The position numbers and the translations under genes were made by a program. The notes under the pieces are model-generated. The model saw only the letters and a program-made list of their open reading frames with translations, was not told the DNA's origin and made no database searches. 64,000 nucleotides of DNA from Haemaphysalis longicornis (taxonomy: Eukaryota > Arthropoda > Arachnida > Ixodida > Ixodidae). The DNA is taken from the NCBI GenBank assembly GCA_013339765.2, contig CM023448.1:281477717-281541716 (forward strand). The letters run 5' to 3'. Shown one piece after another: positions 32,973 to 45,378 of this stretch; within the stretch, counting starts at the first letter, position 1; each line of letters starts with the position of its first letter.

Positions 32973-33929
32973 TTAAAAAAGCAAGGAACAAGTTCTCCTC
33001 ACTAAAAGCCTTTTCCAGTTCTGGTGAACAGCAGTTGCGTAGTGGCAATATGTTATATTGAACGGTTACTGCTGAAACTTGGTGGGACATATCTCAATAT
33101 ACAAAGGAAGCCTTTCAAATAGTTATCTCAGCTTTGAAATTTCGTGTCAGTACTCAAGTTTTGCGCGTAACACAAATAGCCTTGGCTTGTAGTTCTTTTC
33201 TGGTTATTATAAAAAGAATGTCAAGTACAAAAATATCATAATGCCCCAAGACTCTTCTCGCCAGAGTATTTATCAACTGGAATCTTAAACTTCTGACCAT
33301 GCGGATGCGCAATATTTTGGATGTGTTGTTACAGTTCCGGAGGCTTTGAAGGCGCGTCAGAAAAGCAGTTCATTGCTTTCTGGATGGCTTACTCGGTCTA
33401 CTATAGCTGTTCTTATTTGCAGCCACAATATGGTAAGTATATAACAATAGGCAAGCAAATGATAGTTTGCCAACAAGCAATACAAGGAAGTCGAACTGCG
33501 AGACTGACCTAGAGGCGTCATTCTTCAGCGAGTTCAATGAAGCATGATATAAATCAGACAAGAGCAAGACCGAAGACAGAGATAGCTGAAATTTATGCTT
33601 ATCTTGTGCATGCGCTGCGCTTCTTTGAATTCTTTCTTGTTGACTTTCTCAGAATTAATATTTTTGGTGATTGGTTCAAACGCCAACATTCATAACTTCT
33701 GCGTGATACTGATTTCTAGTAAAACTTGGCAAATTTCTTTTCTCACATGGGGTGTGCAAGAAAACTCAACAAGTAAAATCACGCCACAAGTTCTGATATG
33801 GCTCCCTTTCTCCCCAAGGCGCACTCATGGTATCTCAATAATGTGTCTCATTAATTTTGGTTCATTGCACGTGTTAATGCCTACCCTTTTTCACTACCAA
33901 CCACTTTTTATTGAGTCTTATAGTTATAT
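32973..33929. other. Non-coding flank of the Gypsy element
   Basis: AT-rich, no recognised gene or repeat. It ends in a short TA run that was the insertion target. Confidence 0.35.
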
Positions 33930-33933
33930 ATAT

Positions 33934-34359
33934 TGTCACGTAGCCAAGGACGAAGCAGTTGTTTGGAAAAGAAACAAGTTTATTGGAGCGAACTTGTGCT
34001 CCCCTAACAACTGAAAAGAATACAGAGGCGGCGAAGCAGTGGTCAACAAAGTGACGTTACGTGCGTCGGCGAGCGTCGCAGAATCGAATGCCCCGGCGTC
34101 CGCACTGCAGGCTTTTTATCTTTTGGCGCGCGTGGTTCTCGAAACGTCGATTCGCATCGAGAACATAGTAGATCCAAGAAGATTATTCTGGGCTGTTCAC
34201 GTTAGATCGGAATGCTCTCCCTATCACAACAGATAACACATGCGGCACAGAAAGAAAGAATGGAACACGCGCTTCCCTTGGCGCAGAGATAACACAGACC
34301 GGCGCAGCCGGCGGTAAAAGCAAAACACAAATAACAAACCCAATGTATGGTTCGCGGCA
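33934..34359 (-). repeat. 3' LTR of the Gypsy element
   Basis: 426 bp starting TGTCACGTAGCC and ending TTCGCGGCA. Plus-strand TTTATT at about 33979 gives an AATAAA signal in the element's sense. It is a direct repeat of 39507-39937. Confidence 0.9.
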
Positions 34360-34375
34360 TTACCCCCCCTCTAAG
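34360..34375 (-). promoter_or_regulatory. Polypurine tract of the Gypsy element
   Basis: Directly inside the 3' LTR the minus strand reads CTTAGAGGGGGGGTAA. A purine-rich run at this position primes plus-strand DNA synthesis in LTR elements. Confidence 0.7.
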
Positions 34376-34399
34376 AGTGCATCGACCCGATGCTAACAT

Positions 34400-37300
34400 A
34401 AGCGACAGTCCGAACAAATGAAAATAAAGTTCGTCATCGTCGTAGAAAGGTTTTAAGCGAACCACGTGGACGACTTCAGGCCGCGTGCGTTGTCGTGATG
34501 TGCCGGAGTCACCATCGGGGATCACTTCGTAGGTAAGTTGGCCAACACGTCGTAGAATCTGGTAGGGTCCGAAATACCGTCGCAGGAGCTTCTCACTGAG
34601 TCCGCGTCGTCGGATGGGAGTCCAAACCCACACACGATCCCCTGGTTGGTACTCGGCGTCTCGGCGGCGTCGAGGTTGTAGCGGCCCGCATCCACCAGCT
34701 GCTGGTCCGTTATACGAACTCGAGCGAGCTGGCGGGCCTCCTCCGCACGTTGAAGATATCCGTGGACGTCGGCGTTGAGGTCGTCGTCTTCTACGTGCGG
34801 AAGCATGGCGTCGAGCATCGTAGTCGGCCTTCTACCGTAGACAAGCTCGAACGGCGTCAGCTGCGTCGTCTCCTGGATAGCCGTGTTGTACGCAAACGTG
34901 ACATACGGGAGCACTTCGTCCCAAGTCTTATGTTCAACGTCAACGTACATTGACAGCATATCTGCGATTGTCTTGTTCAGACGTTCTGTTAGTCCGTTCG
35001 TTTGGGGGGTGGTACGCCGTCGTTCTTCGGTGATCCGTGTTGCTGTAGCGTAATACTCCTTGCATCAGCTCCGCAGTAAATGCCGTTCCGCGGTCTGTGA
35101 TTAGGACTTCCGGGGCTCCATGTCGCAGCACAACTTGGCTTATCAAGAACTTCGCCACTTCTTGTGCAGTCCCCCTCGGAAGAGCGGCGGTCTCTGCGTA
35201 GCGCGTCATGTAGTCTGTCGCTACGACAATCCACTTGTTCTGTGATCGTGACGTAGGGAACGGGCCTAAAAGGTCCATTCCAATCTGTTGAAATGGTCTC
35301 GATGGGACGGCGATCGGTTGCAGAAGTCCGGCGGGTCTTGTCGGCGGCGTTTTTCGTCGCTGGCAGTCACGGCAGCTCCGGACGTAGTGGGTGACGTCAG
35401 AGGTAAGGCCGGGCCAGTAGTACCTCGCCTTGATTTTTCCATAGTGCGGGCTGTGCCCAGATGTCCGGAAGACGGGTCGTCGTGGCACGCTTCCAAAATT
35501 TCGTCACGAAGGTCCGCGGGGATGACGAGAAGGTAATTCGCTCTTGTTCCGGGGCTGAAATTCTTCTTCACAAGGACGGAGTTTCTCAGGCTGAATGCTG
35601 GTAAGCTGCGTTTGAAGGTCCTAGGAACGGCAACGTTGCATCCCTCGAGGTACTCGATTATGACGCGTAAGTCGGGGTCGGCACGCTGCTGGGCGGCTAG
35701 GTCGCTCTCCGTCACGATCCCGAAGAACGCGCTGTCTCATCAGCGTCTTGTGGTGGTGGGTCGACGGGGGCGCGGGACAGGCAGTCGGCGTCGGAGTGTT
35801 TCCTGCCGGATTTATAAACGACTGTAACGTCGAACTCCTGCAGGCGCAAGCTCCACCGCCCAAGACGGCCAGAGGGGTCCTTCAAATTGGCGAGCCAACA
35901 CAGCGCATGGTGGTCTGTTACAACCTTGAATGGCCTTCCATACACGTATGGGCGAAATTTTGAAATCGCCCATATAATAGCCAGGCACTCTTTCTCAGAG
36001 GCAGAATAGTTTTTCTCCTCCTTCGACAGACCACGGCTGGCATAGGCGATTACCCTTTCGCAGCCGCTTTGCTTTTGGACAAGGACGGCACCCAAGCCTA
36101 TATCACTGGCGTCCGTGTGCATTTCCGTTTCGGCATTTTCGTCGAAATGAGCGAGCACGGCGGGCTTTGCAGGCGTTTTTGCAGCTCGCCGAATGCTTTT
36201 TCTTGGTCGTTTTCCCAGCTGAAAGGGGTGCTATCTTTCGTCAAGCGCTGTGAGTGGCTCTGCAATTCGTGCGAAGTTTGCGACGAAGCGCCGGTAGTAT
36301 GCGCACAGCCCGAGAAATCTTCGCACGCCCTTCTTGTCTTTCGGCCTTGGGAAGTTCGCAATGGCTGATGTTTTTGCCGGGTCAGGTAGGACTCCCGCGG
36401 CGTTGACGACGTGGCCCAAGAACTTGAGTTCCCCGTATGCGAAACGGCACTTTTCAGGCTTCAGCGTCAACCCCGACGTACGAATGGCCTCGAGTACAGA
36501 CTCCAACCTTGCAAGGTGTTCGTCGAAAGTCCGGGCGAATACCACTACGTCGTCGAGGTATACGAGGCAGGTGTGCCATTTAAGGCCAGCTAGCACAGTG
36601 TCCATGACTCTTTGAAACGTCGCTGGTGCTGTGCACAGCCCAAACGGCATCACCTTGAACTCGTATAGGCCGTCTGGGGTTATAAATGCAGTCTTCTCTC
36701 GGTCTCTCTCGTCCACTTCAATTTGCCAGTAGCCGGTCTTCAGGTCCTCGATGAGAAGTACTTCGCGTGGCAGAGGTGGTTCGAGGGCGTCGTCGATTCG
36801 GGGGAGGGGGTACACGTCCTTTTTCGTGATTTTGTTCAGTCGCCGGTAGTCAACGCAAAACCTTAATGTGCCGTCTTTTTTCTTTACGAGTACGACGGGC
36901 GCAGCCCAGGGGCTTTTCGATGGCTGTATAATGTCGTCGCTGAGCATGTCGTCGACTTGAGTCCGGATGGCTTCCCGTTCGTGTGAAGAGACGCGGTACG
37001 GTGACTGTCGGGTAGGTCGGGCTCCAGTCTTCGGATTATTATTCGGTGCTTCGCTAGAGGGGTCTGACGTAGTTTTGCGCTCGACGAAAAACATTCGCTA
37101 TAGCGACGCAGCAAAGCCAATAATTTTTTCCGTTGTTCTTGCTTGGGTAGCGCCGGATTCACGTCGAATGGCTGCGGGAGCTTGAAGGTTTCTACGGGTG
37201 TGCGTTCAAAGTCGGCGACCGCGATCACATCACTTGCTTCTTGCGTTTCTTCGAGGAACGCAATTGCAGCTCCCTTGTTTAAATGCTGGTACTCTTCGGG

Positions 37301-38160
37301 TGAAATTAGTGACCAAAACGTGAGATTGGCGTTGCTTAAAGTGCGCAATGCCTCTTGCGACGGAGACACCCGCGGTCGAGAAGCAACCTTCGATCACTCT
37401 CTACGATAGCGTCGATGTCAGAAGCAGCATCCTCACAGTAGACGGCGATCATCAAGCTTGCGCGGGGTGGCAGGGTGATGTGATCGTCGGCGATCCTGAC
37501 AGCAGCACGGTGATCGGGGTTCGGATGCGGCGTCGTGGAGTGATCGGAGGAAATGTTATCGACTTGGTCTGCAGGTCATTATTGCGCCGTTGTCCGTCAA
37601 AAAGTCCATTCCGAGAATCACGTCGCGGGAGCAGTTAGGCAGAACGACGAACGCCGCAGGGTACGTTGTGCCGTCTATGGTGACGCGCGATGTGCACGTT
37701 CCACTTGGCGTCACGAGGTGGCCTCCTGCTGTGCGTATGTGCGGACCGTCCCATCTGGTCATAACTTTCTTCAGCTTAGACGCAAATGGTCCGCTCATTA
37801 CGGAGTAGTCGGCTCCCGTGTCTACGAGGGCGACTACATCAAAACCGTCGATGGACACCTTGACGTCGGATGCCGCCTTCCTCGAGTTCCGGGTGCGTCG
37901 GGGCGTCGCATCTCGGCTTGTGCGTGTTGACGGTCGGGCACTGTGCGTCGTCGTCTGTCCACGTCTTCTCAGCGGACGTCTCGGTCAGGTCGGGTAAGCG
38001 TCGCGGCGTATAGCTGTCGTCGTGTTCGGGAGTCTCGTCAGGGTTAGGTCGGGTCGTCGGGATGAGGGCATGTCGTGAATCACTGTCTTCGGCGCGTCCT
38101 TGCGTCGTTGGAGGGTTTCCGGTTTTTCGCCGTAGAGCAACTTCACCTCCAGAAGTTGCT
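34400..38160 (-). pseudogene. pol: Gypsy pol: protease, RT, RNase H, integrase
   Basis: The minus strand carries, in order: aspartic protease with LVDTGADYSVM (DTGAD at 37808-37822) and VILGMDFL; RT with RFCVDYRRLNKIT, DLKTGYWQIEV and catalytic VYLDDVVVFA (36549-36560); RNase H with MHTDASDIGLGAVLVQ, SEKECLAIIWA and VVTDHHAL; integrase with a split HH-CC zinc finger (SSGHLG, SCRDCQRRK), ATDYMTRY and LITDRGTAF for the two catalytic Asp, and the Glu segment TERLN in a shifted frame. A C-terminal GPYQILRRVGQLTYEV segment follows. Frame breaks fall near 37860, 37550, 36900-37090, 36230, 35712, 35450, 35020 and 34640. Catalytic residues that can be read are intact. Together with gag it would form the replication machinery. 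Confidence 0.85.
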
Positions 38161-38163
38161 GCT

Positions 38164-39478
38164 TTAGTTTCCCCCGCGTGGGCTGGGGGACCTTCCACGG
38201 GCGAAGTCAGCGTTGCTACGGCGGTTCGGCGATTGGTATGGGTAGGGCGACGGCGAACGGTTGAAACGCGCTGGGCCACGGCTGGTTTCAGATAGATACT
38301 CGTCGATCTCACGTGGTCGTTGGCCAGGGAGAGGGCGAGGTGCGTCGACGGAGAAACCACGCAGTCCGAGTCTCTTGTATGGGCAGCGACGGTAAATGTG
38401 GTCGGCCTCTCCGCAGTGGTAGCACAGAGGACGGTTATCGGGAGTTCGCCATACGTCCGTCTTCCTCGGCGTCTGGTTTCGGGCTACCGGGGGTCGGGCG
38501 GGTGACAGTGGGCGGCGGTACGGCGGGGCCTCTTGACGGCGTGTTGGAGCAGGGCGGGGTCGACGAACAGCCGCGGAGTATGTCATAGCTTGTGGCTCTC
38601 GGGGTACCTCGGATGGCGTAGAAGTTCCCAACGCTTGTTGCACTTCTCTAATGACGTCGGTGAGAGAAGCGACTTGGGCCTGCGGCGGCGTTGGGAGAAG
38701 TTTCCGCAGCTCCTCTCTCACTATTGCGCGGATAAGTCTCGCGTAGGCTGTCGCGGGATCGCGTGCTGCCAAAGTCGTTCGCATTGGCCGCGCCAACAAA
38801 GTTGCGGTCATACTGCTTAGCACGCATTTCGAGGGCTTTCTCAATGGTGCTGGCTTCGGTCACGAATTCGGCCGACGGTTTTGGGCGGGATTTTCGGACA
38901 AGTCCAGCAAACATTTCCTCCTTCACTCCGCGCACTTAGAGAAGCGCAACTTCTTTTCTTCCGTCATTTAGGGGTCCGCGCGGCGAAATAGCTGCTTCAT
39001 CTCCTCAACGAAGATCACGACACCTTCGTTGGGGTGTTGCGTGCGCGTTTTCCAACAAAAGGGCGGCTCTTTCTTTCCGCACGACGGTAGTGAAGGTCTT
39101 AGTGAACTCAGCTTTTGAACTGAGCCCAGTTTGTCAAGGAGCTATCGGTGGTTCTCGAACCAAGGTCGAGCCGAATCTTCAAGTAAAGAAAAAGTGCCGG
39201 AACGTTTTCTGCGTGTCCCACCTGTTGAATTTCCGGACGCGCTCCAGTTTCTCCAACCATTCTTCTGGGTCTCTGCGGGGGCTCCTCGGAATGATGGCTG
39301 GTTCCCCGTGGTGCTGCAGAACGACAGGAGGATTGGCTTGGTTTGAGCATGGTGCTGGTGCGACGTTTTTCTTCTTCGTCTTCTCCGGTAGTAGCCGAAC
39401 TCGGGTGGTAAACTCTTGCACGCGGAGGCTGGTCTTGTTGGACTGGCTTGGCGGCTTCCAGAGGTTTGTAGTGGGCAT
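38164..39478 (-). pseudogene. gag: Gypsy gag with CCHC zinc knuckle
   Basis: Starts at Met 39478 (MPTTNLWKPPSQS). The capsid-like segment includes RDPEEWLEKLERVRKFNRWD and, across breaks, WFENHR and LTNWAQFK, typical of tick and insect Gypsy gag. After further breaks near 39180, 39100, 38935 and 38760 a 226-codon frame carries a C-X2-C-X4-H-X4-C knuckle (CYHCGEADHIYRRC, 38383-38424) and an Arg/Ser/Pro-rich tail. The knuckle binds element RNA in particles. It ends at 38164, close to the start of pol. Confidence 0.8.
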
Positions 39479-39487
39479 GAAGGGTGG

Positions 39488-39506
39488 TACCCAGCACCTC
39501 CACAGA
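39488..39506 (-). promoter_or_regulatory. Primer-binding site, tRNA-Ala-like
   Basis: Directly inside the 5' LTR the minus strand reads TCTGTGGAGGTGCTGGG. This is complementary, apart from the first few bases, to a tRNA 3' end of the form CAGCACCTCCACCA, which fits tRNA-Ala. The exact tRNA is an inference from memory. Confidence 0.5.
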
Positions 39507-39937
39507 TGTCACGTAGCCAAGGACGAAGCAGTTGTTTGGAAAAGAAACAAGTTTATTGGAGCGAACTGTGCTCCCCTAACAACTGAAAGAATACAAGGCG
39601 GCGAAGACAAGTGGTCAACAAAGTGACGTACGTGCGTCGGCGAGCGTCGCAGAATCGAATGCCCCGGCGTCCGCACTGCAGGCTTTTATTCTTTTGGCGC
39701 GCTCGTGGTTCTCGAAACGTCGATTCGCATCGAGAACATAGTAGATCCAAGAAGATTATTCTGGGCTGTTTCACGTTAGATCGGAATGCTCTCCCTATCA
39801 CAACAGATAACACATGCAGCACAGAAGAAAGAAATGGAAACACGCGCTTCCCTTGGCGCAGAGATAACACAGACCGGCGCAGCCGGCGGTATAAAGGCAA
39901 AACACAAATAAACAAACCCAATGTATCGTTCGCGGCA
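39507..39937 (-). repeat. 5' LTR of the Gypsy element
   Basis: 431 bp starting TGTCACGTAGCC and ending TTCGCGGCA. Compared with the 3' LTR it has clear substitutions at two or three sites and about ten 1-2-base length changes, many in A or T runs. Confidence 0.9.
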
Positions 39938-39941
39938 ATAT

Positions 39942-41911
39942 TGAGTTTTATAGAGTGTTCGCATGAGAACAACTTTTAAAACAATATTTAAACGAAACAT
40001 ATAAAAGACATACGATATACTTTCTAAGGCTCCCATGGGCCTAAAAATGCTTTATGGTGTACGCCAACAATCTGCGTTTATCTTTTCAGAAGTTTTGCAC
40101 TATAGCTTAACCTAATGAATTTAACTGAAAAATTCGATGACCAGTGTTAGCCGTAAAATACACGCCAGAAAAAGGAAAGAAAAGGGACAGCTACAACAGA
40201 TATTTTCCATTTAGTCTCGAATTTGTTCCCACTTTAGACTTCTTGCCTCGCAGGAAGCTGAAAAGGCAAATATTTTGACCATATAGGCCCAGAGCTGCTT
40301 CAAGCCTTCGGTAAAAGTATATTTGGTGCTCTTGATTGTGCATAATGCACGTGTTGCACTAATGCCGCCAAATACTTTTTTGCAGTAATTCTATCTATTT
40401 ACACTTCTGCATAATCGAGAAGTATGAGCTTTAGAACCTAAAAAAATCGTCCTTAAAGCTTACTCGCCAAATTTAGCACTTGCGCATCGGAAAGCGGAAT
40501 TTTCAAAAGGCAGATACGTTTAGCTTGTGTTCAGTCGACCAGCGTAACAAAGAAACTAATATAAAGTTGTGCGCGAAGTCGAAACACTAAAAGGAAATGG
40601 CAATTCTGTGTGCATATATACTCGGAATTTCGGTGAAACCCCTGCTGCCACATCTTCATAATTTTCTCATTTTTCTTTGTTCAGGTCTTTATCTGTCTCT
40701 TTGTTTAAAGGGGTTAAGAAGGCCGAATGCAAACAGTATATTTCGATGGAGCCAGCCTTGGTCACCCACTCAAGCTCCATTTATTTTAACCGAAGAACAA
40801 TACGAACAATTAAAAACATTGAAATTTTACGCCACACGACGACAGCGGTGCCGTAATAGAGAAATACCCGGCCTCTTCGGTTCAAGAGCATTACAGTGCT
40901 TACTTGCGCACATCCCCACAATACGTTTAATTAACTAAGCCCATCTCCCCTTTATGTTTAATTTACTGCAACGCACCGGCAGCTCAGTATGAAAGGTACT
41001 GACTGCGCTACTGAGCACACACTTGCGTGGTGACTACGCAGGGTAACTTAGGAGACGCAAAAGCATCAGTGGTCTACATTTAGCGCAACGTTATAGATCA
41101 TAGGCATCATTCAATTAATCAGTAGCCTCCACCATGCGTGGCTGTCCCGCAAAATACTGGCTGTATATTTAATGTTCACGCAATCCCGTTTTAACACATG
41201 TGTAATATTTCGTAATGGATATCGGGATAATGGATACCGGTGTCGGATATCGCTCTCGGATGGCTCCTCTGATGGAAATAAACATACAAACTATTGAGGG
41301 ATGGACAACTATACTTGAAATGAAGGAGCGAACAAGAGAGAGAGAGGAGAGAGAGAGTCCAGCGGCTTGATGCTGCTTGAATGCCATTATTTATTCTCAA
41401 AGCCGCTCAGATGATTTTGTGTGCACGTTAATTCTAGCCACCCATTAAGGAGTGCTCCAGCTAACTCGAGAAGATAGCCCATGCGTTTCTAAAAAAATCA
41501 ATTGAGCAGAAGTTCGTTTTTCTAGCTTAAGAGCAATTGGCGAAATTTTGTGATTCCGGGCCAGTCTCACAAGCCATTATTCATACGATGGTACTCTGTG
41601 CCGCGAACAAACAGATTAGTGTTATAGATTTCCATACTCAAAATCACACTTTTTTGCTTGTTTTGGTGGTGGAACTATTTTGAGGAGGTTGACGAAAGCC
41701 ATCCGGTACGGCACGTTCATGTGCAACCCTTTATACTGACGCAAAAGTGAGGCCTGCACACGACTACCTGGGCTGTCACAACGCTCATTGTATTAACGTA
41801 GTGTAACGTTTGGCACTACACACTTGAACCCATCGCTATTTGCTTAATCATAAAAAAAAATGCGTGTCTTGACTGAAACAGTGGGGCCTTAGTATTGTTG
41901 CCCTTACCCTC
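39942..41911. other. Non-coding, nothing recognised
   Basis: AT-rich. The frame 40597-40938 (ending in LTEEQYEQLKTLKFYATRR) has no family match I know. A short GA-rich run is at 41333-41357. Confidence 0.3.
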
Positions 41912-42135
41912 AGTGGATCTTTCGTCTCGTTGGCCATTCAGGCTCGATTGGACCTTTCGTCTCGTTGGACATTTTGTCTCGTGGGACCTTCAGACTCGGT
42001 GGATCTTTCGTCTCGTTGGACGTTCAGGCTCGATTGGACTTTTCGTCTCGTTGGACATTCAGGCTCGCTGATCACGTGACGAATTGGACCTTTCGACTCG
42101 TTGGACCTTTCGTCTCGTTGGACATTCAGGCCACA
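41912..42135. repeat. 17-bp tandem array (array 2)
   Basis: Same units as 16262-16490: CTCGTTGGACCTTTCGT and CTCGTTGGACATTCAGG in alternation, with one interruption at about 42068-42085. The right flank GCGGTAATTTTAG resembles the left flank of array 1 (GCGCTACCTTAGTAATTTTAG). Confidence 0.75.
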
Positions 42136-42589
42136 AGCGGTAATTTTAGGGACTTTAGCGGAGGGGAAAGTGCAGCGCCACCCGGCGATCGTTCCGGAGC
42201 CTATGGCGGGAGCTTCGAAGCGCTGGGGAATGCCGAGGATATTTGATGGGCGCTTTCGTAAGCGGCGCGTATGACGCTTTACAGTGAAAATTTCGCCCAC
42301 GTCATCCGCTTTTTTTCTCGCATGCCCGTCTCGTTTGCCCCTCGAGTTGCGTTTCAGCGAGCGGAAGCGGTCGCTGGAGCTACTCGCTGGATCTACTCAC
42401 ATCGCGCGGGTTGTCTCCGCGGCTGCGTCAGCTCGCCTGTGGCTTGCGGGGCACGCTTTTGTGGGGAGAAAACGCTCCATGCGGTTCACTCTGATGCCCG
42501 CGTAGACGATTAAGCTCCGATAGAAACAGAAAGAGTGCGCCAGCCGTGTATGCGCGCCACGTTTTCTTTTGAAGGAAATGCTTCACGGG
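42136..42589. other. Non-coding, repeat-like
   Basis: GCGGCGCGTATGAC at about 42264 resembles 15099-15112. The two overlapping frames at 42271-42513 have no domain. Confidence 0.25.
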
Positions 42590-42690
42590 ATGAACACTTC
42601 ATTGAAACAGCGAATTTCAATGTAGCGAAATTTTAATGTAACGAAGTGAATTACGAATTTTACCGACTTCGTTACATCGAGGTTTAACTA
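42590..42690 (+). mobile_element. Right end of a pogo/Tigger-like element
   Basis: GACTTCGTTACATCGAGG followed by TTTAACTA at 42664-42689 is the reverse of the Tigger-type end (AGTTAAACCTCG...AACGA). Inner TGTAACGAAG copies lie at 42635-42645. The left end was not found, so it is a fragment. Confidence 0.45.
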
Positions 42691-43704
42691 CTACCCTACG
42701 TTGGGTGCTTGTTACGCTGTAATGCGTTTTTCGAATCTTCACATCAGATACTAGATCTAGGAAGGATGGTGAATACTGCTGTACTTGGCCTGGGATGTTT
42801 CGTTCAGTTCCAGAAAAAAAGTCAAATTTGTTCAGGAAATACTTAAGCGCGTCGGTTTTCTTTCCCTGCGGGGCTTAGAACAGTGTTCAAAAACACATCT
42901 TTTAGCGAAACTAAAACAAGGTGCCAATCCTGATAGAAGTTCTTTCCCATCTAATAGGTAATTAGTATTCCTACAAAGTAAAAGAACCAAAACCACAACA
43001 TTACTTATTTTTAAAGTATACATGCCACGAGAAGATATTTGTCTGGAGTGGGGAAATACCGCTCCAAACAACCAAAGTACCGTAATTCGTGAGTGATTAA
43101 GGGGGCCTAATTCTTTGCCCAAGATGCCATGTGCTTTAACCTGGCAGGCACTTGTTGCCGTTGAACCTCAACTGTGCTCCAGGGATATTTGTTGATATAT
43201 AAGAAGCACACTAAAGCAAAATGGCCCAGAAATCGCGAGAACAAAAAAGGAGCGAAGAGTGAATATACGGACTTAGTACGACCAGCAGTAAAGGCTTAAA
43301 GGGACACTAAAGGCTGAATTAAATTTTGTTTTAACTGAAAGATCATACATTTCGTAGCACTATCAGCTTTTTGAGCAACGATGCGTTATTTCCTGAGAAA
43401 CTCGCAAAGAAAGCTGGCATTTCTCCCGCTTCTCTTTCATTTTTTTTGTGACATAGACATCGCGCCACAAAATAGGAGGGAGGCACTGGTGCAGTTTGGC
43501 AACAGTATCTTATACGTCATTAAGGCATGGCCGACCACCGAGACCGTTTCTTTGACCCAGGCTGGCTTTCACTAATATTGTCACCGACCGAACGAGAAAT
43601 GCTTTTCACCACTCCAGCGGCCGTTGTACCCGTCAACGCTGGACAGACGGCATACATGAACACACTGAACTTGTTTCACATGTTTCGTTAGTGGTTCTCA
43701 ATTC
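42691..43704. other. Non-coding with one MITE end
   Basis: CTTAAAGGGACACTAAAGG at 43297-43315 is a MITE-type end common in arthropods, but no matching right end was found. No gene. Confidence 0.35.
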
Positions 43705-43798
43705 TTAAAGGGGTCCTGAAATACCTTCCGCCGGTGCATGGATGTACATGTAACCAAATAAAGCAATGTATTAGCAATCTTCTCCCGCAAGAATTTTG

Positions 43799-44664
43799 TT
43801 AAAGGGGTATTCACACGAGAGAGAAATCCGCCGTTTCGCTCCTCGGAGTGCGCGCCACGTGACCCCTACGTCACGGTTTCTCTCCGGCGCACCGCCTCCG
43901 ATGGGAGATCGGAGCTTTGCTCGCGAGCTACACAACCCTCCGACGCTTCGGCGGCGGAGGAGGCGGGATTTCGTCTGCTCGTCGGGCAGCTGGCCGCGGC
44001 TGAAGTTCTAGAGCGTGTGCAGGCACTCTATTTTTATCGCTTCTTATACATCGGACGCGAAAATGCGTGGGCGCACATGACAGGCCCACTGAGGAGCCGC
44101 GTACACCACCAGCACGGGCGCTTGGCGAGCGGCGGCCGCGGCCGCGAAGTGGCGCAGGCCGGCGCCGGTAGCTCGAGCGACAGCTTGTTATTGCTTCCCC
44201 AAGGGCCAAACAAAGCTGCGTATACGAGAAATGGGGTAATGATGTGATGGAAAGTTGCTTTAAAAATCGTCACCTGAGCCGCTTGCCAGAGCGCCGATCG
44301 AATATTCGCCGCAGTGTTAAGCCTAACATCAGTATGCGGGCCTGTAGGTGGGCCGGCCGGCTGCTACCACGTCGCGCGCCGTTCTCTGAGCGCGGCAGCA
44401 CCTGCATCGCGTCGACGACCAATTTTTGGTCGGTTGACAAGATCAGTACGTATGAGCTTAATAGAAATTGCCGCCGTCGCGGAATCGGCGGTGCTACGGC
44501 AGCTCTGCTTTAGAGATAGGCGACTGCAAACAGTGATGTCCCTCCGAAAGTCGCATCCTCCGTGTGAGCGAAGGAGCTGGCCGAGCGGAACTCCGCCTGC
44601 GGTGACGTCACGACCTCCCTCGGATTTCTCCGCTGAAACGCTCCGTCGTGTGAATACCCCTTAA
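43799..44664. mobile_element. TTAA-flanked MITE, about 860 bp
   Basis: Ends AGGGGTATTCACACGA (left, after TTAA 43799-43802) and the reverse of GGGGTATTCACACGAC (right, before TTAA 44661-44664) differ by one base in the A/G run. Both ends go on to GAAATCCG. TTAA targets are typical of piggyBac-type transposases. The core contains the family also seen at 14815-15290 and 48885-49018. No transposase. Confidence 0.65.
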
Positions 44665-44925
44665 AGCGGTGAGTATTAGCTGAGAAATCGTAAATAAAAA
44701 ACCGCGCATTGTCGTAGCGCCGCGTTTCTTCCTCCTTTCAACTTATTCTTCGCTGTTGACGGCGCGAGAGCCTTCCCTCCCATGATGCTGCGCTCCTCAT
44801 GCAGCGGTGACGTACTTCCGCTATTGCACTCCTCAGACTGCCGTCTGCTACGGGCAAGCTGACACCTTGAATCCCGCACTCCGCTCAAGGCTGGAAAAGC
44901 GAACGAAAAAAATTACGCCCACCTC

Positions 44926-45378
44926 CCCTCGCGGGAACCCTGGTGTGATGCGACGCTGAAGGGGGTTCCATTGTGCGTTTCCGTTGGGTCGATTACTCGA
45001 ATTGAGTGAGCAGTAATGCGAGAGAGAGAGAGAGAGAGAGAGAGCAATCGTAGCGCGGACGACCGTCGACTGAGAGACCGGCCGGAGCGCGGCACTCCGC
45101 TTATATGCGCAGCGCGCCCGAAGGAGAGGAGACCGCGGAGAGAGAGGGCGCTGCACATGCGCACAGCGCGCTTGCGCCGCGCGCAGCGCCGCCCACCGGC
45201 GGAGTGAGAGTGCGCTGCGCCACGCGCCCGCAGATGTTGGGCGAGAGTGTTCGCTATCGGAGAGAGGAGAGGGGGTGAGCGGAGGAGAGACGCAGCTGTG
45301 CGGACGCGGACGCCGACGACGACGGACGCAGGACAGGGCCGCCGGCAAGAGATGCTCCTCTCAGCGTCGCATCTAAAA
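44926..45378 (+). repeat. Interspersed repeat family X
   Basis: It runs from CCCACCTCCCCTCGCGGGAA through GCTTATATGCGCAGCGCGC to CGGACGCAGGACAGG and GTCGCATCTAAAA. The reverse copy is at 49391-49990 and a relative at 30350-30815. A (GA)n run lies at 45018-45043. The conserved ATATA near the middle is TATA-like. Confidence 0.6.

Larger units (their letters stand above)
33930..39941 (-). mobile_element. Full-length Gypsy (Ty3-type) LTR retrotransposon
   Basis: A 6.0-kb element (33934-39937) in minus orientation with two LTRs of 426 and 431 bp, a 4-bp target duplication ATAT (33930-33933, 39938-39941), a primer-binding site and polypurine tract just inside the LTRs. It has gag, then protease, RT, RNase H and integrase in the Gypsy order. 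The LTRs differ by only a few clear substitutions but by about ten small indels. Coding is broken by at least six frameshifts, several at homopolymers. It is either a young insertion with assembly errors or a recently inactivated copy. Replication would be through an RNA intermediate in virus-like particles; no envelope gene is seen. Confidence 0.9.
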
